DNA of 64,000 nt, from positions 1 through 64,000 of the forward strand of contig NZ_JSYP01000007.1 of assembly GCF_000813005.1 (NCBI RefSeq). Direction: 5' to 3'. Source of the DNA: Flavobacterium sp. KMS (lineage in GTDB: Bacteria; Bacteroidota; Bacteroidia; Flavobacteriales; Flavobacteriaceae). A model generated the notes under the pieces. That model searched no databases, was not told the DNA's origin, and saw only the letters and a list, made by a program, of their open reading frames with translations. Each line of letters starts with the position of its first letter. Within the stretch, counting starts at the first letter, position 1. Shown here one piece after another: positions 46,537-56,555 of this stretch. The translations under genes and the position numbers were made by a program.

Positions 46537-47340
46537 TTACAACTTATAATGATTCATTAACATCTTTTCATAAACTTTATCAGGAAGAATACGTTTCAAA
46601 ACAATTGAGAATTTCTGCATAAAAGCCCCAACTTTATAATGTCCTTTAGGCTCTTTAGTTTGCATAATTTTATAAATAGCCTCAGCCATTTCATTAGGAT
46701 TTCCACCCGCATCTACATGCTCATTCATCGTTTCAAGCGTACGTCCGTACACAGTCTCGTAAGCCGAACCCTTTATTACAGGTGCATGATAACGTCCTGC
46801 AGCAATATTAGTAGCAAAATCACCAGGAGCAACATTAGTAATATTAATCCCAAAAGACTTAACTTCCATACGTAAAGCTTCTGTAATTAACTCCAAAGCC
46901 CCTTTCGAAGCCGAATATACACTTCGATAAGGCAACCCCATATAACCAGCAATAGAAGTAATATTAATGATCAAACCTAACTTCTGCTCACGCATTTGTG
47001 GCAAAACAGCTTTCATTACCTCGATTGGACCAAAAAAGTTAGTTTCAAAATTATTCTTGATTTCCTCTGTCGGAATTTCTTCCAAAGGACCAGTAATCCC
47101 TACACCAGCATTATTAATAACAACATCAAGACGCCCTGTAGTTTTTATAATTTTAGCAACAGCAGCCTTAATCGACTCCACATCACGAACATCTAAAGCA
47201 ACTAAAGGAAAAACAGAATTTAAAACCTTCTCAGGAGTTCTACTAGTTCCATACACTACAAATCCTTTGTTATGCAAAAATTCTCCAATAGATTTTCCAA
47301 TCCCTGAGGATCCTCCGGTAATTAAAATAACTTTACTCAT
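46537..47340 (-). CDS. SDR family oxidoreductase
   Basis: The protein has 267 residues of the classical short-chain dehydrogenase type. The nucleotide motif is TGGSSGIG (8-15), followed by NNAG (76-79), Ser129 and the YxxxK pair Tyr142/Lys146 in YSASKGAL. A C-terminal LKRILPDKVYEKMLMNHYKL tail may bind membrane. The TSR after the glycine motif favours NADP. The substrate is unknown. Confidence 0.93.
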   Translation of the reverse strand: MSKVILITGGSSGIGKSIGEFLHNKGFVVYGTSRTPEKVLNSVFPLVALDVRDVESIKAAVAKIIKTTGRLDVVINNAGVGITGPLEEIPTEEIKNNFETNFFGPIEVMKAVLPQMREQKLGLIINITSIAGYMGLPYRSVYSASKGALELITEALRMEVKSFGINITNVAPGDFATNIAAGRYHAPVIKGSAYETVYGRTLETMNEHVDAGGNPNEMAEAIYKIMQTKEPKGHYKVGAFMQKFSIVLKRILPDKVYEKMLMNHYKL

Positions 47341-47510
47341 GATTTAGGTTAGATGTTAAATGTTATAGTTAAAAGTAAGTGCCTATGCCTAAAACACGAT
47401 GTTAAAGAAAACTTCTAACATCCCACATATGACTTCTAACTTCAGACAGGTCCAAAAATAAAAAAATCCTCCCGAAGGAAGACCACTTTTAAATTTATTC
47501 TAAAAAAAAA

Positions 47511-47526
47511 TCCCGAAACATCGGGA
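47511..47526 (-). terminator. ffs: Terminator of the SRP RNA gene
   Basis: TCCCGA/TCGGGA with a 4-nt loop is followed on the minus strand by nine T. A second UUCG-loop hairpin with its own T run lies at about 47466-47482. Confidence 0.8.
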
Positions 47527-47537
47527 GATTAAAAAAA

Positions 47538-47630
47538 GGCAAGCGACCTACATCGCATCGCTCAACCACTTACCCTTGCTATGTTCCCATCCTGGGGGAG
47601 TCTGCAGGAGCAGATCGTGTAGGACTTGCC
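47538..47630 (-). ncRNA. ffs: Bacterial small SRP RNA (4.5S type)
   Basis: Read on the minus strand, GGCAAGTCCTACACGAT pairs with the 3' end ATCGCATCG...GTAGGTCGCTTGCC. The conserved tip CCCCAGGATGGGAACATAGC and AAGGG (a GGAA tetraloop with symmetric and asymmetric loops) is that of the Ffh-binding domain. The ~93-nt size, promoter and terminator agree. It pairs with Ffh for targeting of membrane proteins. Ends are accurate to a few bases. Confidence 0.9.
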
Positions 47631-47634
47631 GGTG

Positions 47635-47664
47635 CAAATATACAATCTTTTTATATTTTTGCAA
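47635..47664 (-). promoter_or_regulatory. ffs: SRP RNA promoter
   Basis: TTG, exactly 19 nt, TATATTTG on the minus strand is a full match to the Bacteroidota -33/-7 consensus, with the RNA start about 5 nt downstream. Confidence 0.85.
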
Positions 47665-47669
47665 GAGCT

Positions 47670-47700
47670 TTGTGCCTATAAAAATAACATTGTATATTGG
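47670..47700 (+). promoter_or_regulatory. Promoter of the glutaminyl cyclase gene
   Basis: TTG (47670), 20 nt, TATATTGG (47693-47700) lies 20 nt before the ATG, with one mismatch in the -7 box. Confidence 0.5.
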
Positions 47701-47719
47701 CTACTTCAAATTTTAGACT

Positions 47720-48775
47720 ATGAAAAAACATAACTTCTTAACTTTCATTTTATTAGGAATCACACTGGTTGGTTGTAAAGAGACAAAAAAAGATGAAAAT
47801 TCTATATTTTCTTTTGATGATTCTAATTTTCCTGCCCATTTTTTAACAAATCAGTCTGTTTCTTTAGGTATTTCAAACCCAAATTCAAAACAAATCGACA
47901 GCATTGTGTACTTTGTTAACGATACAAAAGTTGGTGCAGTAAAAGGTTTAAACAAATTAAATTTTGAATTAAAAGATCAAAAACTAGGATACCAAAAACT
48001 AAAAGCATTGGTTTATTACGACGGAGAAAATGCTGAAGCAACCTCAAGAATTGAATTAGTTTCGGATATTCAACCTAAATTATTGAAATATAAAATAGTA
48101 AACACCTATCCTCACGACACCAAAGCTTTTACAGAAGGCTTAGAGTTTTTCAGAGATACCCTTTATGAAAGCACAGGACAAAAAGGAGATTCGTACTTTA
48201 GAAAATACGATTACAAAACTGGTAAAGTATATAAAGAAATTACACTTGACAATAAATACTTCGGAGAAGGAATTACTATTATCAACAACAAACTATACCA
48301 ATTATCCTGGCAAGAAAAAACAGGTTTTATATATGACATCAATACATTAAAACTTGAAAAAACTTTTACCTACGATAAAGAAATCGAAGGTTGGGGAATG
48401 ACAAATGACGGAAAATACATTTATCAAGGTGATGGAACCGAAAAGATTTGGAAAATGGATCCTGAAACTCAAAAAATGATTGATTATATCAATGTATATT
48501 CAGGAAGCTCAAAAATCAAAGCTATAAACGAATTAGAATTAATCAACGGGAAATTCTATGTAAACGTATTCCAAAAAGATGCAATTGCAGTAGTAAACCA
48601 AACAACTGGTGCAGTCGAAGGAATCCTAAACATGTCAGGATTACGCAAGCAACTAGCTCCTAGCATAACAATCGATGATGTTTTAAACGGAATTGCTTAC
48701 AACCCAAAGACAAAAACAATATTTGTAACAGGTAAAAACTGGGACAAAATGTTTGAAATAACCGTTTCTGAATAA
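47720..48775 (+). CDS. Glutaminyl-peptide cyclotransferase (plant/bacterial propeller type) lipoprotein
   Basis: The protein has 351 residues with a lipobox ITLVGC (Cys19). An Ig-like N-terminal part (about 30-115) precedes the five-bladed propeller: NTYPHDTKAFTEGLEFFRDTLYESTG, GKVYKEITLDNKYFGEGI, GWGMTNDGKYIYQGDG, INELELINGKFYVNVF and LNGIAYNPKTKTIFVTGKNWDKMFEI. The enzyme turns N-terminal Gln into pyroglutamate on exported proteins. This fits T9SS and SusD-rich Bacteroidota, whose signal peptidase often leaves N-terminal Gln. Confidence 0.95.
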   Translation: MKKHNFLTFILLGITLVGCKETKKDENSIFSFDDSNFPAHFLTNQSVSLGISNPNSKQIDSIVYFVNDTKVGAVKGLNKLNFELKDQKLGYQKLKALVYYDGENAEATSRIELVSDIQPKLLKYKIVNTYPHDTKAFTEGLEFFRDTLYESTGQKGDSYFRKYDYKTGKVYKEITLDNKYFGEGITIINNKLYQLSWQEKTGFIYDINTLKLEKTFTYDKEIEGWGMTNDGKYIYQGDGTEKIWKMDPETQKMIDYINVYSGSSKIKAINELELINGKFYVNVFQKDAIAVVNQTTGAVEGILNMSGLRKQLAPSITIDDVLNGIAYNPKTKTIFVTGKNWDKMFEITVSE

Positions 48776-48801
48776 TATATAAAGACAATATTCGAATTCT
48801 T

Positions 48802-48817
48802 ATCCCGAAGCTTCGGG
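48802..48817. repeat. TCCCGAAGCTTCGGGA palindrome
   Basis: This perfect 16-bp palindrome lies in the spacer before hutI. Next to it is a CACAAATT...AATTTGTG inverted repeat (about 48847-48882), related to the repeat fragments at 17811-17840. Confidence 0.6.
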
Positions 48818-48977
48818 ACCAAATTCTAATATTTCAATACGAATTTCACAAATTTTCACGAATCGATTAGTGTTAATTTGTGACACGAGACCGTAGGGCG
48901 AACTGACGAAGTAAATTTGTGTTTTATTTCAATACTATAAAAACAATCAGTATCCTTTTTAAAACTAAATTTATACA

Positions 48978-50216
48978 ATGATTACTTTAATTACAAACAT
49001 AAAAGAGCTTATACAGGTTCGGGAAACTCCAATTTCTAAAGTTTCCGGAGCCGAAATGGCAATACTTCCAACCATCAAGAATGCTTATTTAGTTATAAAA
49101 GACAATCTAATTGCAGCATTTGGTTCAATGGAAAACATTCCGGAAATAAAGGCCGATTCGACTATTGATGCAACAGGAAAAATGATTCTTCCTTCGTGGT
49201 GTGACAGTCATACACATATTGTATACGCTGGCAACAGAGAACAAGAATTTGTAGATAGAATAAATGGACTTTCTTACGAGGAAATCGCTAATCGCGGTGG
49301 TGGAATTCTAAATTCTGCAAAAAAGCTTAACGAAACCTCCGAAGAAGAAATATACAACCAATCCAAAGCCAGACTTGAAGAAGTTATGCGTTTAGGAACT
49401 GGAGCTGTCGAAATAAAATCAGGTTATGGACTTACTGTAGACGGCGAATTAAAAATGCTAAGAGTCATAAAAAAACTTGCCGAAAATTACCCAGTAACTA
49501 TAAAAGCAACTTTTCTTGGCGCACATGCATTCCCTTTAGAATTTAAAGAAAACAAAAAAGGATACATCGATGAGATTATCCACAAAATGCTGCCAGAAAT
49601 TGCCAAAAACAAGCTAGCAGATTACGTAGATGTATTTTGTGAAACGGGTTACTTCTCAGTCGAAGAAACAGAGCGAATTATGGAAGCAGGTATCCAAAAC
49701 GGATTAATACCAAAAATCCATGTCAACCAGTTTAATTCTATAGGCGGTATACAAGCAAGCGTTAAATATAAAGCCCTTTCTGTCGATCATCTCGAAACAA
49801 TGAACCCAGATGACATTCAGGCATTAAAAAACACCGAAACGATGCCTGTAGCTCTGCCATCGTGTTCTTATTTTCTGAGTATTCCATATACACCAGCAAG
49901 AGAAATGATAAAAGCAGGATTACCAATTGCATTAGCTACAGATTACAACCCTGGCTCTACCCCATCCGGAAACATGAATTTTGTCGTTGCAACAGCATGT
50001 ATCAAGATGAGAATGACTCCCGAAGAAGCAATTAATGCAGCTACAATAAATGGAGCTTATGCAATGGGAGTTTCAGATACCCATGGTACTATTACAGTAG
50101 GAAAAAAAGCTAACTTCATAATAACTAAACCTATTACCTCCTATTACCAATTGCCTTATGCTTTTGGTACTAATTTAATAGAAAGCGTTTTTATCGAAGG
50201 TGAAATTTTCGAATAA
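48978..50216 (+). CDS. hutI: Imidazolonepropionase
   Basis: At 412 residues it is full length for HutI, the amidohydrolase that opens 4-imidazolone-5-propionate in histidine breakdown. Metal and substrate motifs: WCDSHTHIVYAG, EIKSGYGLT, FLGAHAFP, KIHVNQFNSIGG, VDHLE, and ATDYNPGSTPSGNMNFV with the late Asp ligand. hutG lies 1.6 kb downstream on the same strand. hutH and hutU are not in the window. Confidence 0.97.
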   Translation: MITLITNIKELIQVRETPISKVSGAEMAILPTIKNAYLVIKDNLIAAFGSMENIPEIKADSTIDATGKMILPSWCDSHTHIVYAGNREQEFVDRINGLSYEEIANRGGGILNSAKKLNETSEEEIYNQSKARLEEVMRLGTGAVEIKSGYGLTVDGELKMLRVIKKLAENYPVTIKATFLGAHAFPLEFKENKKGYIDEIIHKMLPEIAKNKLADYVDVFCETGYFSVEETERIMEAGIQNGLIPKIHVNQFNSIGGIQASVKYKALSVDHLETMNPDDIQALKNTETMPVALPSCSYFLSIPYTPAREMIKAGLPIALATDYNPGSTPSGNMNFVVATACIKMRMTPEEAINAATINGAYAMGVSDTHGTITVGKKANFIITKPITSYYQLPYAFGTNLIESVFIEGEIFE

Positions 50217-50652
50217 TAAAATCGAAAACTAAAAAATACAAACTCTTATTTTAAAAGGCTCTAAAATAGCTACTTAAATTAGGTAATCCCTAAATAAGTT
50301 ACTATCTTCATCTTTTTGAAATAAGAGTTTTTTTTCATGAATACATTAGGCCTCATTTTAGATTTATGCAAATTTAGTTTGAAACAAAAAGGTTTCAATA
50401 CTAGCATAAACTGGGTTCCTAACACAAACGTTCTTATAACGTTTACAAATTCATTTAAACAAAAAATCTTCCCGAATTATTAAGCACCCGCGAGTGTGCT
50501 TAATACATCCTATAAACTTTATTTTTTACAATCCCATTTCCAATACATTTTTGGATAATGTTACTCGCTATATAAAGTTTTATTTATATCCATAAATTTT
50601 AGGATCAAGGCTATTTTATACTATTTAAATAATTTTTAAAAAAAATAAGATC
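50217..50652. other. 436-bp spacer after hutI
   Basis: It has the terminator-like arms at 50240-50330 and a perfect ATTAAGCAC/GTGCTTAAT hairpin at 50479-50504. Otherwise it is AT-rich. No gene before 50653 was recognised. Confidence 0.6.
50240..50330 (+). terminator. Long-loop hairpin after hutI
   Basis: AAACTCTTATTT and AAATAAGAGTTT are exact inverted arms 67 nt apart, followed by a T run, and could end the hutI transcript. Confidence 0.55.
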
Positions 50653-50766
50653 ATGGCTAAGGTTAACAACATGAAAGCACCTTCAAAAGATTTAAAGGCG
50701 AAGAAACAAGAAAAAGCATTAAAAAAACTAGAAGATAGTCAGAATAAAAAACGAAAATCCAGATAA
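50653..50766 (+). CDS. Tiny basic protein
   Basis: This 37-residue ATG frame encodes a lysine-rich peptide (MAKVNNMKAPSKDLKAKK, then KALKKLEDSQNKKRKSR) with no hydrophobic part. A strong terminator follows 14 bp after the stop. The composition is like nucleic-acid-binding small proteins. Expression is inferred from the terminator and the clean spacing only. Confidence 0.5.
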   Translation: MAKVNNMKAPSKDLKAKKQEKALKKLEDSQNKKRKSR

Positions 50767-50779
50767 ATAAACCTAAAGA

Positions 50780-50814
50780 AAAAGGGCAGCAAAACTAAGT
50801 TTTACTGCCCTTTT
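50780..50814. terminator. Bidirectional terminator
   Basis: AAAAGGGCAGCAAAAC pairs with GTTTTACTGCCCTTTT with one mismatch, between convergent genes. Confidence 0.85.
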
Positions 50815-50833
50815 AATATTATTAAGTACTTTT

Positions 50834-51712
50834 TTATCTTAAAGTAAAGCTTGTTTTAGAAACCAACTCGTCATTATCAAAAACATTGATAAAGTAAGTT
50901 CCTTTTTCAAAGTTTTTACCAGGTAAATCTTCAGAAACATTTACTGATTTGTTTTCGTACTGAACTTTTGTAACAAAGCTATAAACTAACGATTTATCTC
51001 CAAAAGATTCTGTTTTTTTATCTCCTAAAACATTGTTTTTACTATCGATAACTTGTACATAATACGTTTTATCTCCAGATTTAGCAATTTGATTTTCAGC
51101 AATTGTAAAACTAATTTTTAATACATCAGCTCTACTAGCTTTATCAGTTTCAATTTGTTTTCCTGAGCTTCTTAATTTGTAAGCTGCAGTTTTTGTATTA
51201 AGGATAGATAATTTCGATCCTTTTTCAACAGTTTTAGCCAATTCTTCATTTTGACCAACTAATACTTCGTTGAATTTTTTAGATTCACCTAAAACAACAA
51301 TTGTGCTATCACGTTGAACTGTTAACACCCCATTTTGTTTTTTCAACTCATCATTTTCTGCAACTAAAACTTTCATTTTACCTTGCATAGCCTGAACCTG
51401 AGATCTGAATTTAGACACATCTCCTTTAGATTTATTCAAATCATCCATTAAAGTAACTACTTTGTCTCTTTCCTGAATTAACTCATCAGACATAGATGTA
51501 TTCTCAGCAATTGCAGCATCATAAGTTGCTTTTAATTCCTGTAAATCCTTCATTACAGACTCTTTTTCTGTTAATGTAGTAGTAAGTTCGGTTTTCACAA
51601 CATCAGAATCAGATGTCATTTTAAATATATACACTAAACTACCTACTAATAAAATTGCTAAAACTGCTATTACTGCTTTTAGACTTGAGTTGTTGTTCTT
51701 TTGATTTTCCAT
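50834..51712 (-). CDS. Membrane-anchored coiled-coil protein
   Basis: The protein has 292 residues: a short cytoplasmic start, one membrane helix (about 13-31, LKAVIAVLAILLVGSLVYIF), a coiled coil at about 38-165 (MKDLQELKATYDAAIAE, SKFRSQVQAMQGKMKVL, ENDELKKQNGVLTV) and a C-terminal beta-rich domain at about 180-292 (ADVLKISFTIAENQIAKSGDK, KGTYFINVFDNDEL). It probably faces the periplasm. No known family. It is divergent from hutG. Confidence 0.8.
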   Translation of the reverse strand: MENQKNNNSSLKAVIAVLAILLVGSLVYIFKMTSDSDVVKTELTTTLTEKESVMKDLQELKATYDAAIAENTSMSDELIQERDKVVTLMDDLNKSKGDVSKFRSQVQAMQGKMKVLVAENDELKKQNGVLTVQRDSTIVVLGESKKFNEVLVGQNEELAKTVEKGSKLSILNTKTAAYKLRSSGKQIETDKASRADVLKISFTIAENQIAKSGDKTYYVQVIDSKNNVLGDKKTESFGDKSLVYSFVTKVQYENKSVNVSEDLPGKNFEKGTYFINVFDNDELVSKTSFTLR

Positions 51713-51807
51713 ATTTAAATAATTTTTGTAAACAAATTTAATAATTAATATAAGCTAATAACGTAAGTTGCTACAAATATATTATTTTTGGAAAATATAT
51801 TTTTTTT

Positions 51808-52869
51808 ATGGAAAAACTAATCCCTTTTACTATTAACGACTTAGCTAAAGTTACAAATCACAGAAGTGGCGAAATAAAATTTGGCGAAAAAATGATAATA
51901 GTTCCCAAAGGTGCTGATACAATTGATTTTCTTAAAAATTGTGAAGCTAAGTATGTCCTTTTAGGAATTCCGGAAGACATTGGAATACGCGCCAACTACG
52001 GAAGACCTGGGGCTGCGTCTGCTTGGGATAGTACCATAAAGAGTATTGCAAACATCCAACACAACCGTTTTTGCAAAGGAAATCACATTGTAGTTTTAGG
52101 TCAAATTGATGTAAAACAAGAGATGAAAGAAGTAGAACATCTTGACTTTAACGACATCGACGACCGATCAAAACTTAGCCAGCTGGTAGAGCGTGTAGAC
52201 AAAGAAGTTTCGCATATTATATTTAACGTTATCAAAGCAGGAAAAATCCCAATTATCATAGGCGGAGGTCATAATAATGCCTACGGAAATATAAAAGGAA
52301 CGGCACTTGCTCATGGAAAACCTATAAATGCAGTAAACTTTGATGCGCATTCAGATTTCAGAATTCTGGAAGGAAGACATAGCGGAAATGGTTTTTCATA
52401 CGCTTACGAAGAAGGTTTCTTAAAAAAATACTTCATATTCGGATTACACGAAAATTACACCTCCAAAAGTGTACTCGATATTATTAAAAAAATTGAAGAC
52501 CGAGTTCGTTACAATACATACGACAGCGTAAAAATTAGAAAAGAAAAAGATTTTAATGCCGAAATGCAATTTGCTTTAGATTTTGTTAAAACAGATATCT
52601 TCGGAATCGAAATCGATTTGGACGCAATTCCAAATATTGCAAGTAGCGCTATGACTTTAAGTGGATTTTCGATTGAAGAACTACGCCAGTTTGTATCTTA
52701 TTTTGGACAACATAAAAATGCAGCTTATTTGCATATTTGCGAAGGCGCACCAGATTTAGGCGAAGAAAAAAACAATCATTTAATTGGAAAATTGATAGGC
52801 TATTTAGTTACAGATTTTATAAAATCGAACTTTGAAAAAATCGAAATAAAAAGCTCAATAACTAAATAA
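51808..52869 (+). CDS. hutG: Formimidoylglutamase (arginase family)
   Basis: At 353 residues it carries the binuclear manganese motifs of the arginase/agmatinase superfamily: GGGHNNAYGN, NFDAHSDFR and EIDLDAIPN. An extended N-terminus with VLLGIPEDIGIRANYGRPGAA is typical of the flavobacterial branch. With hutI 1.6 kb upstream, the best reading is the last step of histidine breakdown (formimidoyl-Glu to Glu), though agmatinase-type activity cannot be excluded. Confidence 0.85.
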   Translation: MEKLIPFTINDLAKVTNHRSGEIKFGEKMIIVPKGADTIDFLKNCEAKYVLLGIPEDIGIRANYGRPGAASAWDSTIKSIANIQHNRFCKGNHIVVLGQIDVKQEMKEVEHLDFNDIDDRSKLSQLVERVDKEVSHIIFNVIKAGKIPIIIGGGHNNAYGNIKGTALAHGKPINAVNFDAHSDFRILEGRHSGNGFSYAYEEGFLKKYFIFGLHENYTSKSVLDIIKKIEDRVRYNTYDSVKIRKEKDFNAEMQFALDFVKTDIFGIEIDLDAIPNIASSAMTLSGFSIEELRQFVSYFGQHKNAAYLHICEGAPDLGEEKNNHLIGKLIGYLVTDFIKSNFEKIEIKSSITK

Positions 52870-52904
52870 ACGCATATTCAAATAAACGATTAAGCGAATA
52901 AACC

Positions 52905-52912
52905 TATCTTTG
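52905..52912 (+). promoter_or_regulatory. -7 box before the DEAD-box helicase
   Basis: TATCTTTG is an exact TAnnTTTG match 45 nt before the ATG. Confidence 0.45.
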
Positions 52913-52956
52913 CACAGAATTTTAGTACTTAAAACTAAATTCTTAATACCGAAAAT

Positions 52957-54210
52957 ATGTTATTCGAAGACTTATCACTTTCTAAAAGTATACAAAAAGC
53001 CGTATTTGAAGAAGGCTATACAAACCCTACTCCTATCCAAGAGCAATCTATTCCGATTGTACTAGCTGGAAGAGATTTAATTGGGTGTGCCCAAACAGGT
53101 ACTGGAAAAACTGGAGCATTTGCTATTCCTATCATACATCAATTACACAGAATTGTAGGTTCATCTAAAAAAGCCAAAGTAATCCGTGCACTTATAGTTA
53201 CACCTACAAGAGAATTAGCGGTACAAATTGGGCAAAGTTTTGAAACTTATGCAAAATACACCAACTTAACTCAACTTACAATATTTGGTGGAGTATCACA
53301 AAATCCGCAAGTAGATACCCTTAAAAAAGGTGTAGATATTCTTGTGGCAACACCAGGAAGATTACTTGACTTACAAAAACAAGGATTTATAGATTTAGAT
53401 CATTTACATGTTTTAGTATTAGATGAAGCAGATCAAATGCTGGATATGGGTTTTATAAACGATGTAAAAAAGATTGTAAAACTTACTCCAAAAAACAGAC
53501 AAACCTTATTGTTCTCAGCTACAATGCCAATTGCAATTCGTGAACTAGCTGAAATGTTCTTACAAGACCCAGCAAAAGTTGAAGTTTCGCCAGTATCATC
53601 TACAGCAGAAAATGTTGAGCAACGTGTCTATTTTGTTGAAAAAACAGAAAAAAGAAACCTTTTATATCATTTGATAAAAAATGAAGACTTATCAAATGTT
53701 TTGGTTTTCTCGAGAACAAAACATGGAGCTGATAATGTTGTAAAAGCACTTAGAAAAAATAATATCGCTGCCGAAGCAATTCACGGTGATAAATCTCAAA
53801 ATGCAAGACAACGTGTTCTTGATGCCTTTAAGAACAAAGAAGTTGGAGTTCTTGTAGCTACAGATATTGCTGCACGTGGTATTGATATTGATCAATTGCC
53901 ATTTGTTATTAATTTTGATTTACCAAATATTCCAGAAACGTATGTACACCGAATCGGTAGAACGGGACGTGCTGGAAACGGAGGAATTGCAATTTCTTTT
54001 TGTAGTAAAGACGAACATGGATATTGGAAAGATATACAAAAACTAATAAAAGTTGATGTAAAAACGATAAGTGATCATCCGTACCAATGGCATGCAGGAA
54101 GCCCTGAAGCGGCAGCGGCAGCAAAGCCTAAAAATTCAAACCGAAGTGGCGGAGCGCACAAATCAAGAAAATCAGACGCATCTAAACAAAACAAAAAACG
54201 TTGGTATTAA
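52957..54210 (+). CDS. DEAD-box RNA helicase (RhlE-like)
   Basis: This 417-residue protein has all core motifs: Q-motif [19 protein letters not shown] (45-52), Ia PTRELA, II DEAD (156-159), III SAT (187-189), [21 protein letters not shown] and [10 protein letters not shown]. The basic, Gly/Ser/Asn-rich tail from about 385 ([24 protein letters not shown]) probably binds RNA. It is likely involved in ribosome assembly or cold growth. The gene is single. Confidence 0.95.
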   Translation: MLFEDLSLSKSIQKAVFEEGYTNPTPIQEQSIPIVLAGRDLIGCAQTGTGKTGAFAIPIIHQLHRIVGSSKKAKVIRALIVTPTRELAVQIGQSFETYAKYTNLTQLTIFGGVSQNPQVDTLKKGVDILVATPGRLLDLQKQGFIDLDHLHVLVLDEADQMLDMGFINDVKKIVKLTPKNRQTLLFSATMPIAIRELAEMFLQDPAKVEVSPVSSTAENVEQRVYFVEKTEKRNLLYHLIKNEDLSNVLVFSRTKHGADNVVKALRKNNIAAEAIHGDKSQNARQRVLDAFKNKEVGVLVATDIAARGIDIDQLPFVINFDLPNIPETYVHRIGRTGRAGNGGIAISFCSKDEHGYWKDIQKLIKVDVKTISDHPYQWHAGSPEAAAAAKPKNSNRSGGAHKSRKSDASKQNKKRWY

Positions 54211-54293
54211 TCTTATCGCGTAAACATACAAAGTTAAACCCGAACTCATAATTATCAGTAATTAGCGAAATTCGTATTTAAAATCAATCAGAT

Positions 54294-56513
54294 TCAAACG
54301 TTGGCACTATAGCCAACGTTTTCTGTTTCTACAATAAGGCAATTTATAATTTTGAATAATTTTACGGATTCAAAAGGCTTTATTATAATATCATTTATCC
54401 CTGCAGAAATAGCTTCATCGGTAATCTCATCTTTATCAAAAGCAGTTAATGCCACAATAGGCGTTTTTATGCCTTTTAAGCGTATTTTTCTAGTTGTTTC
54501 GAATCCATTCATCATTGGCATATTAATATCCATTAAAACAACGTCAAAAGATTCCGTATCTAATATCTCCAAAGCTGCAAACCCATCATCAACAACAGTA
54601 CAGCTATAATTATTTTTTTCGATAATCTTTTTAGTCACAAGCTGGTTTATTCGATTATCCTCAACAACCAAAACTCTGAACACCTGATTAGAGGTTAGAT
54701 CAACCTGAATTTCATTAATTATACTTTTTGTTTTCTCCGGATCATATTCAAAAGCTATAGTAAATGTAAATGTAGTTCCTTCCCCAACATTACTTTCTAG
54801 CGAGATTGAACTACCAAACAATCCTAATAATCGTTTTACAATAGTTAATCCTAAACCAGTTCCTTGATAATCTTGTTCATTACGACCAACCTGAACAAAT
54901 TTCTCAAAAATCTTATCCTGATCAACAACGGCAATTCCCATTCCGGTATCTTTTACCTGAAACTCTATAAAATGTGCCTTTCCTGCAACTTTAACTAGAT
55001 TTGCAATAATAAATACTTCTCCTTTTTTAGTAAATTTTAAAGCATTACTTACCAAATTCATTAATATCTGAGCAAGCCTTAATTTATCACCAATTAAATA
55101 CTCAGGAATATCCGAATCGATAATTACAGTAATATGATTATTGTTTTTTTGTGATAAAAAAGACAATGAGTTCTTAATCATATTAATCTCATCAGATATA
55201 TTAAAAGTCAAACTTTCGAGAATAACTTTATTTTCTTCTATTTTATTGATTTGCAAAATATCATTAACCAGAGATAATAAATATCTAGCCGAGAATTTTA
55301 AAGAACTTAAATGTGGGCTTCTGGCTAATTCTTTATGTTCCTCCAGCAGCATATTAGTTATCCCCACAACACCATAAAGCGGCGTTCGTAATTCGTGACT
55401 TATTGTAGATATAAATTGAGTTTTAAGAACCGAAGCCTCTTCTGCCTGTTCCTTAGCTTTTATTAATTCCTCATTTGTAAACAATAACTGTGCATTAGTT
55501 CTCTTTTTAAAAACAACGTTTTTATATAATGTAACTATCAGAATAAGAAAAATACAAGAGGTTAAAACAAATAACAAAACGATAATCCTGGATTTTCTTA
55601 AATCCTGATACTGAACACCTTTTTCAATTTCAATTTTACCAATTTGTCTTTTATACTCATCCAATTCAAGATTAAAACCAGCCTTTTCAGCACTTTTTAA
55701 TTTACGCTCATTATAAAGATTCTCCTTAACCGCATTGTGTTTAATAATATTCTGATAAGCTTGTTTATGATCCCCTATTTTATTCAAAAACTTAGAGTAT
55801 TCGAGATATGAATACAATAAATCAGATTTTTCCATTCCTGCTTGCCCCTCTTTAATTGCCCGAATAAAATATGCGGCAGCTTTAGCTTTATCTTCGATAT
55901 GAGAATAATACATTCCGTTAAGCAAATTAAACGCTACAATTGTAGATTCGTTAAGATGATTGCTATGATGTTCATTTATATATTTAAAATAAGGCAAGGC
56001 CAATGAAAACTCACCAATATCAAAATACGCCCAGGTAATATTTAAGTTAATTAAATAAACAAGCGAGCTATCTTTCTCTTTCTTACTGTAATCAAGGGAT
56101 TTTTTATAATACTCTATTCCTTTTTCATATTGCTTTTTTTCAAAACAATACATATTACCTAAGTTATTGTTTATTCTGTTTTTTAAGATGTTATTGGTAG
56201 TTTTATTGGCAAAGGATAATGCCTTTTTATAGTAGAATATTGCTTTGTCAAATTCTGAAAACTCGTTATAATTTGCAGCAATGATATTGTATGAAACAGC
56301 TATTAGGTTATTATTTTTAGCTATTAATGCTTGTTGTAAAACTATTCTGGAAACAATTAATGATTTTTCAAAATCAGATTCTTTTAGATATTTTAGTGCC
56401 TTATCAGCTGTTCTTGTGATATCTTGTTCTGTTGGCAACTCTGTCTTAGCAATTACAGGCTTCGTGACACAAATCATCAAAAATAGCGATAAAATAATCC
56501 GAATATTAAACAT
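54294..56513 (-). CDS. TPR hybrid sensor histidine kinase
   Basis: The protein has 739 residues: a signal peptide (1-22), TPR repeats at about 65-265 on the outer side, a short coiled segment, a membrane helix (309-331), a HisKA domain with His373 in ISHELRTPLYG, and HATPase_c (NLVSNALKFTKKGEV, DTGMGI, GTGLGLTI). A C-terminal receiver (about 610-730) has the phospho-acceptor Asp662 in VLMDINMPMM. There is no output domain and no regulator gene beside it, so it acts by phosphorelay to a distant partner. The signal is unknown. Confidence 0.94.
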   Translation of the reverse strand: MFNIRIILSLFLMICVTKPVIAKTELPTEQDITRTADKALKYLKESDFEKSLIVSRIVLQQALIAKNNNLIAVSYNIIAANYNEFSEFDKAIFYYKKALSFANKTTNNILKNRINNNLGNMYCFEKKQYEKGIEYYKKSLDYSKKEKDSSLVYLINLNITWAYFDIGEFSLALPYFKYINEHHSNHLNESTIVAFNLLNGMYYSHIEDKAKAAAYFIRAIKEGQAGMEKSDLLYSYLEYSKFLNKIGDHKQAYQNIIKHNAVKENLYNERKLKSAEKAGFNLELDEYKRQIGKIEIEKGVQYQDLRKSRIIVLLFVLTSCIFLILIVTLYKNVVFKKRTNAQLLFTNEELIKAKEQAEEASVLKTQFISTISHELRTPLYGVVGITNMLLEEHKELARSPHLSSLKFSARYLLSLVNDILQINKIEENKVILESLTFNISDEINMIKNSLSFLSQKNNNHITVIIDSDIPEYLIGDKLRLAQILMNLVSNALKFTKKGEVFIIANLVKVAGKAHFIEFQVKDTGMGIAVVDQDKIFEKFVQVGRNEQDYQGTGLGLTIVKRLLGLFGSSISLESNVGEGTTFTFTIAFEYDPEKTKSIINEIQVDLTSNQVFRVLVVEDNRINQLVTKKIIEKNNYSCTVVDDGFAALEILDTESFDVVLMDINMPMMNGFETTRKIRLKGIKTPIVALTAFDKDEITDEAISAGINDIIIKPFESVKLFKIINCLIVETENVGYSANV

Positions 56514-56555
56514 AAATTAACTATAGTTTCATCAAATATACATTTAAAAACAAAA

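Larger units (their letters stand above)
47341..47719. other. 379-bp spacer holding the SRP RNA unit
   Basis: Apart from ffs with its promoter and terminators and the promoter of the next gene, 47345-47455 is a degenerate stretch of GATGTTAAA, TTCTAACATC and ACTTCTAACTT units. No protein gene was seen. Confidence 0.7.

Noticed and set aside
46967..47347. 126-codon plus-strand frame
   Set aside because: It is the reverse of the SDR gene, whose catalytic motifs are intact.
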